A program made the position numbers and the translations under genes. Below, one piece after another: positions 33,306 to 40,056 of a DNA stretch of 64,000 bases (position 1 is its first letter; every line of letters begins with the position of its first letter). The DNA is from Alphaproteobacteria bacterium (lineage in GTDB: Bacteria; Pseudomonadota; Alphaproteobacteria; Rhizobiales; Xanthobacteraceae). Where the stretch lies: contig JBBCGH010000001.1 of NCBI GenBank assembly GCA_037200445.1, forward strand, positions 1,302,001 to 1,366,000, given 5' to 3'. Below the pieces are notes generated by a model. That model did not search any database, had not been told where the DNA came from, and saw nothing but the letters and a program-made list of their open reading frames with translations.

Positions 33306-34105
33306 GCTCTCGTTCCACTCTGTTTGCAGCCGGTGCTGCGTTAGGTCTTGCCCTGGCATTCCTGATCTTCGGTGCACCCTCGGCTGTCCAGGCGCAGGAG
33401 ACGAAGCTTTGCGCGGCGCCCTCCGGGATCGATGCGCTGGAGCATCCGCCGTTGCGTATTCGCGAGCGCATCACCAAAGGCCTGCCGCTGAAGATCGTCG
33501 CCATCGGTTCGTCGTCGACATTCGGCACCGGCGCGAGCAGCCCGGCTGCCTCCTATCCGGGCCGGCTCGAGGCTGAGCTCAAGGCAAGGCTTCCCGGGGT
33601 GCCGGTGACGGTGCTCAACAAGGGCGTTGGCGGCGAAGAGGCCAACAATATGGTCGTGCGTTTCGATGCCGACGTGATCGACGAGTATCCCGATCTGGTG
33701 CTGTGGCAGGTCGGCAGCAACTCGGTGCTGCGCGATCATCCGGCGCCCGGCGAAATCATCCGCCAGGGTGTCGAGAGGCTCAAGGCGAGCGGCACCGAAG
33801 TCATCCTGATCAATCCGCAATACGCGCCGAAGATCATTTCGAGGCCCGGCGTCGGTCACTCGGTCGACGTGATCACCGCGACAGCACATGATGAAGAGGT
33901 CGGCCTGTTCGATCGCTTCTCGGTGATGCGCTATTGGGTCGAGACCGAGCACATGGCGTTCGAGCAGTTCCTCTCGCCCGATCTGCTCCACATGAACGAC
34001 TGGAGCTACGCTTGCGTCGCCAAGCTCCTGGCGAGCGCCATCGTCGACGGCGCAAGGCCGCCGGCCGCAACCGCGACCGTCGCGCCGGCAGCGATCAAGC
34101 GCTGA
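33302..34105 (+). CDS. Exported SGNH/GDSL-type esterase-like protein
   Basis: A 267-residue protein with a signal peptide (FAAGAALGLALAFLIFGAPS, then AVQAQ). SGNH blocks appear intact: IGSSSTFGTGA (nucleophile Ser), NKGVGGEEANNM (oxyanion Gly), LVLWQVGSNSVLRD (Asn) and PDLLHMNDWSYA (Asp-x-x-His). It ends the opgC-SGNH-SGNH operon. I infer removal or transfer of acyl groups on periplasmic glucan. Confidence 0.87.
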   Translation: MSSRSTLFAAGAALGLALAFLIFGAPSAVQAQETKLCAAPSGIDALEHPPLRIRERITKGLPLKIVAIGSSSTFGTGASSPAASYPGRLEAELKARLPGVPVTVLNKGVGGEEANNMVVRFDADVIDEYPDLVLWQVGSNSVLRDHPAPGEIIRQGVERLKASGTEVILINPQYAPKIISRPGVGHSVDVITATAHDEEVGLFDRFSVMRYWVETEHMAFEQFLSPDLLHMNDWSYACVAKLLASAIVDGARPPAATATVAPAAIKR

Positions 34106-34111
34106 CGACTC

Positions 34112-35299
34112 TCATACCTGCTTGAGCGCGGCGGTGAGGTCGTCCAGGACATCGTCCTGATGTTCGAGCCCGCATGACAGCCGCACCATCCCGTCCGTAA
34201 TGCCGAGCTCGGCACGGGCTTCCGGTCCGATGCGCAGATGCGTCGTGGTCGCGGGGTGCGTGATCAGGCTTTTCGCGTCGCCGAGATTGTTCGAGATGCG
34301 CACCAGCTTGAGCGCATCCTGAAAACGGAACGCGCCTCCCTTTCCGCCGGCGATCTCGAAGGCGACCAGCGTCGATCCCCCGCGCATCTGCTTCTTCACG
34401 ACCGCCGCCTGCGGATGATCCGCCCGCCCGGGGTAGATCGTGCGCGTGACCTTCGGATGCGTGGCCAGCGCATCGGAAATTGCCGCGGCAGTTTGGGTTT
34501 GTCGCTCGACCCGCACGCTCAAGGTCTCCAGCCCCTTCAGCAGCACCCAGGCATTGAACGGCGAGATCGAGGGTCCGGTCTGGCGGATCAGCACCTGCAC
34601 GTTGTCCAGAATGAATTTCTCGGATGCCAGCACGACTCCGCCGAGGCAGCGGCCCTGTCCGTCGATGTGTTTGGTCGCCGAATAGATGACGCAATCCGCG
34701 CCGAGTTCGAGCGGCGACTGATAGAGCGGCGTTGCGAACACGTTGTCGACCACCAGCGTGGCGCCGGCTGCATGCGCGATCTTCGCCACCTCGGCGATGT
34801 CGACAATATCGAGATTGGGGTTGGTCGGGCTCTCCAGAAAGAATGTCTTGGTGTTGGGCCGCACCGCGCTCTTCCACTGCGCCAAGTCCGTGCCGTCGAC
34901 CAGCGTGGAGGCGATGCCGTAACGCGGGAGGAAGTCCTCCACCACATAGCGGCACGAGCCGAACAGCGCCTTCGCGGCGACCACGTGATCGCCGGCCTTG
35001 AGCTGCCCGAGCAGCGCCACGGTGACGGCCGCCATGCCGGTCGCGGTCGCGCGCGCGGCTTCGGCGCCTTCGAGCGCCGCCATGCGCTGTTCGAACATCG
35101 CGACCGTCGGATTGGCGAAGCGCGAATACTGGTAGCCCGGCTCCTCGTTCCTGAAGCGCCGCTCGGCCTGCGCGGAACTCTCGTAGACATAGCCCTGCGT
35201 CAGGAACAGCGCCTCGGAGGTCTCGCCGAATTCCGAGCGCAGCGTGCCGGCGTGCACCAGCCGGGTCTCGGGGCGGTAGCGGGGATGCGGCGCGTGCAT
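34112..35299 (-). CDS. metZ: O-succinylhomoserine sulfhydrylase MetZ
   Basis: A 395-residue PLP enzyme of the Cys/Met metabolism family, forming homocysteine from O-succinylhomoserine and sulfide. Landmarks are YVYESSAQAERRF, YQYSRFANPTVAMFE, the PLP-lysine in VIYSATKHIDGQGRCLGG, and ITHPATTTHLRI near the C-terminus. It starts at an ATG with GAGGAG upstream. A SAM-II riboswitch and intrinsic terminator lie directly before it, consistent with methionine biosynthesis and favouring MetZ over MetB/MetC. Confidence 0.95.
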   Translation of the reverse strand: MHAPHPRYRPETRLVHAGTLRSEFGETSEALFLTQGYVYESSAQAERRFRNEEPGYQYSRFANPTVAMFEQRMAALEGAEAARATATGMAAVTVALLGQLKAGDHVVAAKALFGSCRYVVEDFLPRYGIASTLVDGTDLAQWKSAVRPNTKTFFLESPTNPNLDIVDIAEVAKIAHAAGATLVVDNVFATPLYQSPLELGADCVIYSATKHIDGQGRCLGGVVLASEKFILDNVQVLIRQTGPSISPFNAWVLLKGLETLSVRVERQTQTAAAISDALATHPKVTRTIYPGRADHPQAAVVKKQMRGGSTLVAFEIAGGKGGAFRFQDALKLVRISNNLGDAKSLITHPATTTHLRIGPEARAELGITDGMVRLSCGLEHQDDVLDDLTAALKQV

Positions 35300-35321
35300 C
35301 TTTGGACTCCTCACGCGACCC

Positions 35322-35360
35322 AACAAAAAACCCGGCCTGGGAAAATCCCAATAGCCGGGT
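35322..35360 (-). terminator. Intrinsic terminator downstream of SAM-II aptamer
   Basis: On the minus strand, ACCCGGC pairs with GCCGGGT, with an inner GGGA/TCCC helix, followed by TTTTTTG. It lies between the riboswitch aptamer and metZ and is the likely expression platform or a fixed attenuator. Confidence 0.85.
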
Positions 35361-35376
35361 CGCGGGTCACATGCGT

Positions 35377-35436
35377 CCCCGGCCTTTTAGCACCGTTGTT
35401 TAACGTGGCGGCAAGCCGGCCGGCTCAAATGACCAC
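35377..35436 (-). promoter_or_regulatory. SAM-II riboswitch aptamer (metZ leader)
   Basis: On the minus strand the conserved SAM-II core is visible: TCATTTGAGCCGG, then GGCTTGCCGCCACGTTAAAC, then GGTGCTAAAAGGCC. These match the H-type pseudoknot consensus found in alphaproteobacterial metA/metZ leaders. SAM binding is expected to reduce metZ expression. Boundaries are approximate. Confidence 0.9.
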
Positions 35437-35503
35437 GGGATAACGTGCGCTCATAAGCGCCCCTCGGCTTTCAGTCAAGGTGTCGTTCCGTTAGGGATCG
35501 CTC

Positions 35504-36589
35504 ATGGCCGACAAGGGCATCCTGCCGGATCGCATGATCGCCGCGCTGGCGAAGGCGGGCGGGATTTTGCCCGCTTACGACTTCGCACCCGACCAGATCC
35601 AGCCCGCAAGCCTCGACCTGCGCCTCGGCGACACCGCCTACCGGGTGCGCGCGAGCTTCCTGCCGGGGCACACGACGGTCGCGGAGCGCATCGATCAATT
35701 GAAGCTGCACGAGATCGCGCTCGGCGATGGCGCTGTCCTGGAAACCGGCGCGGTTTATATCGTGCCGCTGCTCGAGAGCCTCGCGCTTCCCGCCGACACC
35801 GCGGCCGCCGCCAATCCGAAAAGCTCGACCGGGCGGCTCGACGTGTTCACGCGTGTGATCACCGACCGCGCGCGCGGCTTCGACCGCATCGAGTCGGGCT
35901 ACCATGGTCCGCTCTATGCGGAGATCTCGCCCAAGACGTTTCCGGTGCTGGTGCGCGAGGGATCGCGGCTCTCGCAGCTGCGTTTGCGCCGCGGCCATGC
36001 GGAACTCTCGGCGGACGAACTCGCCGCGTTGCATGCGCGCGAACGTCTCGTCGATGCAGAGGATGCCGACTTCGAGGGCGGCATTTCGGTGAGTGTCGAT
36101 CTCGCAGGCTCTGGGGCGAGCGCGCTGATCGGCTACCGCGCCAAGCGCCATACCGGCGTGATCGATGTCGAGCGTCGCGCCGGCTACGACTACGCGGATT
36201 TCTGGGAACCGATGCACGCGCGCCGCGATGGCACGCTGATCCTCGATCCGGATGAATTCTATATCCTCGCCTCCAAGGAGGCGGTGCAGGTGCCGCCCGA
36301 CTATGCGGCCGAGATGGTGCCGTTCGATCCGCTGGTCGGCGAGTTCCGCGTGCACTATGCGGGCTTCTTCGATCCGGGTTTCGGCTATGCGGGCGCGGGG
36401 GGCAAGGGGAGCCGAGCGGTGCTCGAGGTGCGCTCGCGCGAGGTGCCGTTCATCCTCGAGCACGGGCAGATCGTCGGCCGCCTCGTCTACGAGCAGATGC
36501 TGGCGCGGCCCGACACGCTGTACGGCCAGGGCATCGGCTCGAACTATCAGGCGCAGGGCCTCAAGCTCTCCAAGCATTTCAAAGTTTAG
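35504..36589 (+). CDS. dcd: dCTP deaminase, double-length alphaproteobacterial form
   Basis: A 361-residue protein annotated in this lineage as 2'-deoxycytidine 5'-triphosphate deaminase, converting dCTP to dUTP. The first half carries the DCD signature (QIQPASLDLRLG, NPKSSTGRLDVFTRVI, YAEISPKTFPVLV). The second half repeats a similar beta-rich arrangement (FYILASKEAVQVPPDYAAEM, PFILEHGQIVGRLVYE). It is about twice the size of enterobacterial Dcd, so it is probably an internal duplication. The metZ regulatory region lies upstream and divergent. Confidence 0.9.
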   Translation: MADKGILPDRMIAALAKAGGILPAYDFAPDQIQPASLDLRLGDTAYRVRASFLPGHTTVAERIDQLKLHEIALGDGAVLETGAVYIVPLLESLALPADTAAAANPKSSTGRLDVFTRVITDRARGFDRIESGYHGPLYAEISPKTFPVLVREGSRLSQLRLRRGHAELSADELAALHARERLVDAEDADFEGGISVSVDLAGSGASALIGYRAKRHTGVIDVERRAGYDYADFWEPMHARRDGTLILDPDEFYILASKEAVQVPPDYAAEMVPFDPLVGEFRVHYAGFFDPGFGYAGAGGKGSRAVLEVRSREVPFILEHGQIVGRLVYEQMLARPDTLYGQGIGSNYQAQGLKLSKHFKV

Positions 36590-36637
36590 CGAACCGCGGC
36601 CGATGCGGGCCCCTCGAGATCAAGCGGAACAAATAGG

Positions 36638-36666
36638 AAAAGGGCGGCCGTTGGGGCCGCCCTTCT
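36638..36666. terminator. Bidirectional terminator
   Basis: GGGCGGCC/GGCCGCCC stem with a GTTGG-type loop, flanked by AAA on the left and TTCT on the right. It lies between the convergent dcd and small exported protein genes; on the minus strand it is followed by TTTTCC. Confidence 0.75.
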
Positions 36667-36683
36667 CAACTCTGCCGTTGGTG

Positions 36684-36944
36684 TTAGTCGCAGCGGCGGA
36701 TGCGCTTGAAGCTGCCGTCGTCACGCGAGACCGTCACGGTGCGGCAGCCGCCACCGAGCCGCACGTCGCGGTCGCGATAAACGCGACGCTCGCGCCAGCC
36801 GCCGTCATAGTGCCGGTGATAGCCCGGCTCGCCGATACGCACACCGCCGACCGGCGTGTCGACCGCGATGCCCTGCGCGTAGGACGCCGGCGCAAAGCTG
36901 GTGAACGCCACGATACCCGCCGCAAGAATCAGGAACTTCCTCAT
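36684..36944 (-). CDS. Small exported basic protein
   Basis: An 86-residue protein. Its signal peptide (MRKFLILAAGIVAFTSFAPA then SYAQ) is followed by a mature part rich in Arg, Tyr, His and Gly (GYHRHYDGGWRERRVYRDRD) and a single disulfide-capable pair (GGGCRTVTVSRDDGSFKRIR then RC). It has a strong ribosome-binding site (AGAGGAGAAGG). Similar small periplasmic proteins are common in this family; function unknown. Confidence 0.85.
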   Translation of the reverse strand: MRKFLILAAGIVAFTSFAPASYAQGIAVDTPVGGVRIGEPGYHRHYDGGWRERRVYRDRDVRLGGGCRTVTVSRDDGSFKRIRRCD

Positions 36945-37154
36945 GGACCTTCTCCTCTGGAATGCCATTGGGCGCATAACGGCTGAGCGGGAGTGCAGTT
37001 CCAACATTTGATAGGTCCACCAGTCGAGACCGTTAATTCGGCGGAACTCCGGATTTTTGTTGGTCAGGGGAGCGCCTCGGAACGCCTTCGTTGAACCTTT
37101 CCACGCGACCGGAACACTTACCTCTCGTGCCGGCTCGACATGTGAGGTCCCGCC

Positions 37155-37556
37155 ATGGCTGCGTCATTCAAAGCTGCGATGTCGGGCGCAATGCTCTGTG
37201 CCGCCGCTTTCGCCGGTATGCCCGCGTTCGCGGCCGACACGCACATCTATAAGGATGTGCTGATGCCGAACGGCCATGCCCGCGGCGTGGCCGAGAAGTT
37301 CGCGGATTTTCGCGCCTGCGGTTACCGGAAAGGGACCTCGGTCAACGACAGCGCGCTCGCGCGGATCGACGCGTGCATGCGCGGCCACGGCTGGGCGCTG
37401 GACCACGTCGTGCCGGAGCCCAAGCGCGCGCGCCAAGCCGGTGTCAGCAGAGAGCACAGCGCTCCGAAAGAATACCGCAGGTTCGACGATGAGATGGGCG
37501 GGTGGGTGACTTGCCATGAGATCCTCGGCGGGATTGGCGAGGCGTGCTCCAACTAG
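37155..37556 (+). CDS. Exported hypothetical protein
   Basis: A 133-residue protein with signal peptide AAMSGAMLCAAAFAGMPAFA. The mature part has four cysteines (RACGYRK, IDACMRGHGW, VTCHEI, EACSN), suggesting two disulfides. It shows the pattern DACMRGHGWALDHVVPEP seen in small rhizobial exported proteins. No enzymatic motif is recognisable. It precedes tRNA-Gly by 54 nt. Confidence 0.75.
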   Translation: MAASFKAAMSGAMLCAAAFAGMPAFAADTHIYKDVLMPNGHARGVAEKFADFRACGYRKGTSVNDSALARIDACMRGHGWALDHVVPEPKRARQAGVSREHSAPKEYRRFDDEMGGWVTCHEILGGIGEACSN

Positions 37557-37610
37557 GGCACCCCCGAGGCATTGCGGCGCACGCATCGCATTCGCTATGG
37601 TCCGCCGAGC

Positions 37611-37685
37611 GCGGGCGTAGTTCAGTGGTAGAACGTCAGCTTCCCAAGCTGAATGTCGTCGGTTCGATCCCGATCGCCCGCTCCA
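37611..37685 (+). tRNA. tRNA-Gly (anticodon CCC)
   Basis: A 75-nt cloverleaf with acceptor stem GCGGGCG/CGCCCGC and encoded CCA. The D-arm is TAGTTCAGTGGTAGAAC, the anticodon arm CAGC-TTCCCAA-GCTG with CCC at positions 34-36, and the T-arm carries GGTTCGATCCC. It reads GGG. Confidence 0.95.
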
Positions 37686-37764
37686 GTCTTCGCTCCTCTG
37701 GAGCTTCGACTGGCAAGCCATGTCGTAGCGAAGACTGTCCGCCGTAGCCTTGGCGAAGGCGGAC
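37685..37764. repeat. Inverted repeat adjoining tRNA-Gly plus GTCCGCC hairpin
   Basis: AGTCTTCGCT begins on the last base of the tRNA CCA and pairs with AGCGAAGACT at 37727-37736. A second hairpin, GTCCGCC/GGCGGAC with GTAGCCTTGGCGAA between the arms, follows immediately. The second resembles a hairpin in the phoB-gcrA repeat. Both could terminate the tRNA transcript. Confidence 0.7.
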
Positions 37765-37783
37765 GCGAGGGGGACGCCAGCCT

Positions 37784-37993
37784 GTGCCGACGCTGAAGGT
37801 CAAGGTCGATCGTGACAAGTGCCAGGGCCACGCGCGTTGCGCGGCGCTCGCGCCCGAGCTGTTCGAGCTCGATGAGCTTGGCAATGCGCGCGAGAAGGGC
37901 GACGGCACGTTGCCCAATGCGCTCGTCGAAAAGGCCTGGCTCGCCAGGGCCAACTGTCCCGAAGAAGCAATCGAGGTCGAGGAGAAGGCATGA
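37784..37993 (+). CDS. [3Fe-4S]-type ferredoxin (P450 redox partner)
   Basis: A 69-residue ferredoxin with the CxxHxxC...CP pattern of P450-linked 3Fe-4S ferredoxins: DKCQGHARCAALAPELFEL and ARANCPEEAIEVEE. The GTG start follows GAGGGGG. The stop overlaps the start of the P450 gene (ATGA), strongly implying it donates electrons to that enzyme; a ferredoxin reductase is not encoded here. Confidence 0.93.
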   Translation: MPTLKVKVDRDKCQGHARCAALAPELFELDELGNAREKGDGTLPNALVEKAWLARANCPEEAIEVEEKA

Positions 37994-39171
37994 CGCGCCC
38001 GCCGGTGAATGACTGGTCGACCGATTTCGATCATCTCGATCCGCGCTGGGTCGAGAACCCCTATCCGATCTGGGACGAGCTGCGCGAGAAGTGCCCGGTC
38101 GCGCATACCGAGCGCTTCCGCGGCGTCTATTTTCCGTCGCGCTATGAGGACGTGCGCGCCGTCGCCTACGACACCGAGCATTTCTCATCGCGCCGCATCA
38201 TCGTGCGCGAGACGCCGCCGCCGCGCATTCCGGCGCCGCCGATCACCTCGGACCCGCCCGAGCATCGGCCGGCGAAGAACCTGCTGCTGCCCGCCTTCAC
38301 GCCCGACGCCATCAAGCAGCACGAGCCGCGCACGCGCGAGATCTGCGCCCGGCTGGTCGAGGGCTTCGCGGGAAAGAGCGGCTGCGATGCCGCGGCCGAT
38401 TACGCGCAGGAAATTCCAGTGCGCGTGATCGCCGTGATGCTCGGCTTGCCGGAGGAAGAGGGCGATCGCTTCCGCAAATGGATCCACGAAATTCTCGAGC
38501 TCGGCATCACGCGCCCCGACATCCTGATGAAGGCGATGGGCGAGACTTCGGCCTATTTCCAGGTCGAGATCGAGAAGCGCAAGAGTGTGCCGCGCGACGA
38601 CCTGATCACGCAGCTCTCGCGCGCCACCATCGATGGCCAGCCCATCAGCGAGGATCATCTGCTCGGCGCACTGCGCCTGATCCTGATCGCCGGCATCGAC
38701 ACGACCTGGAGCGCGATCGGCTCATGCTTCTGGCATCTGGCGCAGCATCCGGAGGATCGGCAGCGCCTGGTGAAAGAGCCGGCGCTGATCCCGACCGCGG
38801 TCGAGGAATTCCTGCGCGCTTATGCGCCGGTCACGATGGCGCGCGAGGTCATCAAGGACGTCGAGATCGGCGGCTGCCCGTTCAAGAGCGGCGAGATGGT
38901 GCTGCTCTCATTCCCGGCCGCGAACCGCGATCCGCGCGTGTTCCCCAATGCGGATCGCGTGATGATTGGCCGCAAGGAAAACCGGCACGCGGCGTTCGGG
39001 CTCGGCATCCATCGCTGCATCGGCTCGAACCTCGCGCGCATGGAGATCACGGTCGCGCTGCAGGAGTGGCTGAAACGCATTCCGGAATTCCGCCTCGATC
39101 CGGCCGCGAAGGTAACCTGGTCGGAGGGCACCGTGCGCGGCCCACGCAAGCTGCCGGTCCTGTTCGGGTAG
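37990..39171 (+). CDS. Cytochrome P450
   Basis: A 393-residue soluble bacterial P450. The I-helix oxygen-activation motif is AGIDTTWSAIG near residue 235, the K-helix ExxR is EEFLR near 275, and the haem ligand loop is FGLGIHRCIGSNLAR near 335. DPPEHRPAKNLLLPAFTP is the conserved B'-C region of class I bacterial enzymes. The substrate is unknown. It is translationally coupled to the ferredoxin. Confidence 0.95.
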   Translation: MTRPPVNDWSTDFDHLDPRWVENPYPIWDELREKCPVAHTERFRGVYFPSRYEDVRAVAYDTEHFSSRRIIVRETPPPRIPAPPITSDPPEHRPAKNLLLPAFTPDAIKQHEPRTREICARLVEGFAGKSGCDAAADYAQEIPVRVIAVMLGLPEEEGDRFRKWIHEILELGITRPDILMKAMGETSAYFQVEIEKRKSVPRDDLITQLSRATIDGQPISEDHLLGALRLILIAGIDTTWSAIGSCFWHLAQHPEDRQRLVKEPALIPTAVEEFLRAYAPVTMAREVIKDVEIGGCPFKSGEMVLLSFPAANRDPRVFPNADRVMIGRKENRHAAFGLGIHRCIGSNLARMEITVALQEWLKRIPEFRLDPAAKVTWSEGTVRGPRKLPVLFG

Positions 39172-39226
39172 TGTTCCGGGGCCGGTTGCCGCGGGCCGCC
39201 AACGGGCCTATCTGAGGGCTTGAGAG

Positions 39227-39391
39227 ATGCCGATGCCCGCAATCGCCAACGCGCCCCTGAGTTCGCGCCCGCTGCTCGTGCTGGCGGCGTTCGCGGGCTT
39301 GCTCGTCGCTGCGACGCTTGTGCTATGGGCGCATTACGGCACCGCGGTCTTCTTCGAGATCATTGCGGCCGGCATCGCGGCCTGCTTCTGA
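39227..39391 (+). CDS. Small single-span membrane protein
   Basis: A 54-residue ORF starting ATG and encoding one long hydrophobic helix (PLLVLAAFAGLLVAATLVLW) and a second hydrophobic tail (VFFEIIAAGIAACF). GAGGG lies upstream. It lies between the P450 and the SCO1 gene, followed directly by a palindromic repeat. The composition matches small membrane proteins often seen before SCO1 in this order; function unknown. Confidence 0.6.
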   Translation: MPMPAIANAPLSSRPLLVLAAFAGLLVAATLVLWAHYGTAVFFEIIAAGIAACF

Positions 39392-39394
39392 GGC

Positions 39395-39443
39395 GCGCAT
39401 GATCCCGAAAAGTGGGTACCGGTTTTCGGACAAGATCATGCGC
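39395..39443. repeat. GCGCATGATC palindromic repeat, copy 3
   Basis: Perfect 10-bp ends GCGCATGATC/GATCATGCGC around a core with CGAAAAGTGGG, ACCGGTT and TTCGGAC. It lies 4 nt after the small membrane protein stop and 13 nt before the SCO1 start. It differs from copy 2 at only a few positions. Confidence 0.93.
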
Positions 39444-39456
39444 CAACGATAAAGTC

Positions 39457-40056
39457 ATGGACCCTCGCACCACGCGCCTGCTGCTCATTCTCTCCGCTTT
39501 TCTGGCGGGGCTCGTCCTGTGCTTCACGGTGGTGTTGATCGTCACCGGGCGGGGGCCGGAATCGTTTGCAAGCCCGAGCGCAGCGATTGGCGGGCCGTTC
39601 AAGCTGACCGACCAGAACGGCAAGCCGATCACCGAGCGCGACCTCAAGGGCCATCCCTCGCTGGTTTTCTTCGGCTTCACGCATTGCCCGGAGGTCTGTC
39701 CGACCACCCTGTTCGACATCTCGCAGATTCTGACCACGCTCGGCCCCGACGCCGCCAAGGTGAACGCGCTTTTCATCACCGTCGATCCGGAACGCGACTC
39801 GCCCGCGGTGTTGAAGGACTATCTGGCGAGCTTCAATCCGCGCCTCGTCGGCGTCGGCGGCGATGCCGAGCAGCTCGCCGCGGTCGCGAGGGCTTATCGC
39901 GTCTATTACAAGAAGGTGCCGCTCAAGGATGGCGATTACACGATGGATCACACGGCCATCGTGTACCTGATGGACAAGAACGGACAGTTCGTCGCGCCAT
40001 TCAGCCTGAAGCGAAAGCCCGAGGAAGCGGCGGCGGAGCTGCGCCGCTATCTCTGA
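39457..40056 (+). CDS. SCO1/SenC family copper chaperone-like protein
   Basis: A 199-residue membrane-anchored thioredoxin-fold protein. An N-terminal helix (RLLLILSAFLAGLVLCFTVV) anchors it. The copper-binding CxxxC is in FGFTHCPEVCPTTLFD and the conserved His in YTMDHTAIVYLMD. SCO proteins deliver copper or reduce cysteines for cytochrome oxidase assembly. The start at MDPRTTRLL was chosen because further upstream the frame runs through the repeat. Its 3' end overlaps the convergent GT2 gene by 10 nt. Confidence 0.93.
   Translation: MDPRTTRLLLILSAFLAGLVLCFTVVLIVTGRGPESFASPSAAIGGPFKLTDQNGKPITERDLKGHPSLVFFGFTHCPEVCPTTLFDISQILTTLGPDAAKVNALFITVDPERDSPAVLKDYLASFNPRLVGVGGDAEQLAAVARAYRVYYKKVPLKDGDYTMDHTAIVYLMDKNGQFVAPFSLKRKPEEAAAELRRYL

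Noticed and set aside
37611-37764. Integration site (att) at tRNA-Gly
   Set aside because: The inverted repeat at the tRNA 3' end resembles a terminator; no integrase or duplicated tRNA end was seen.
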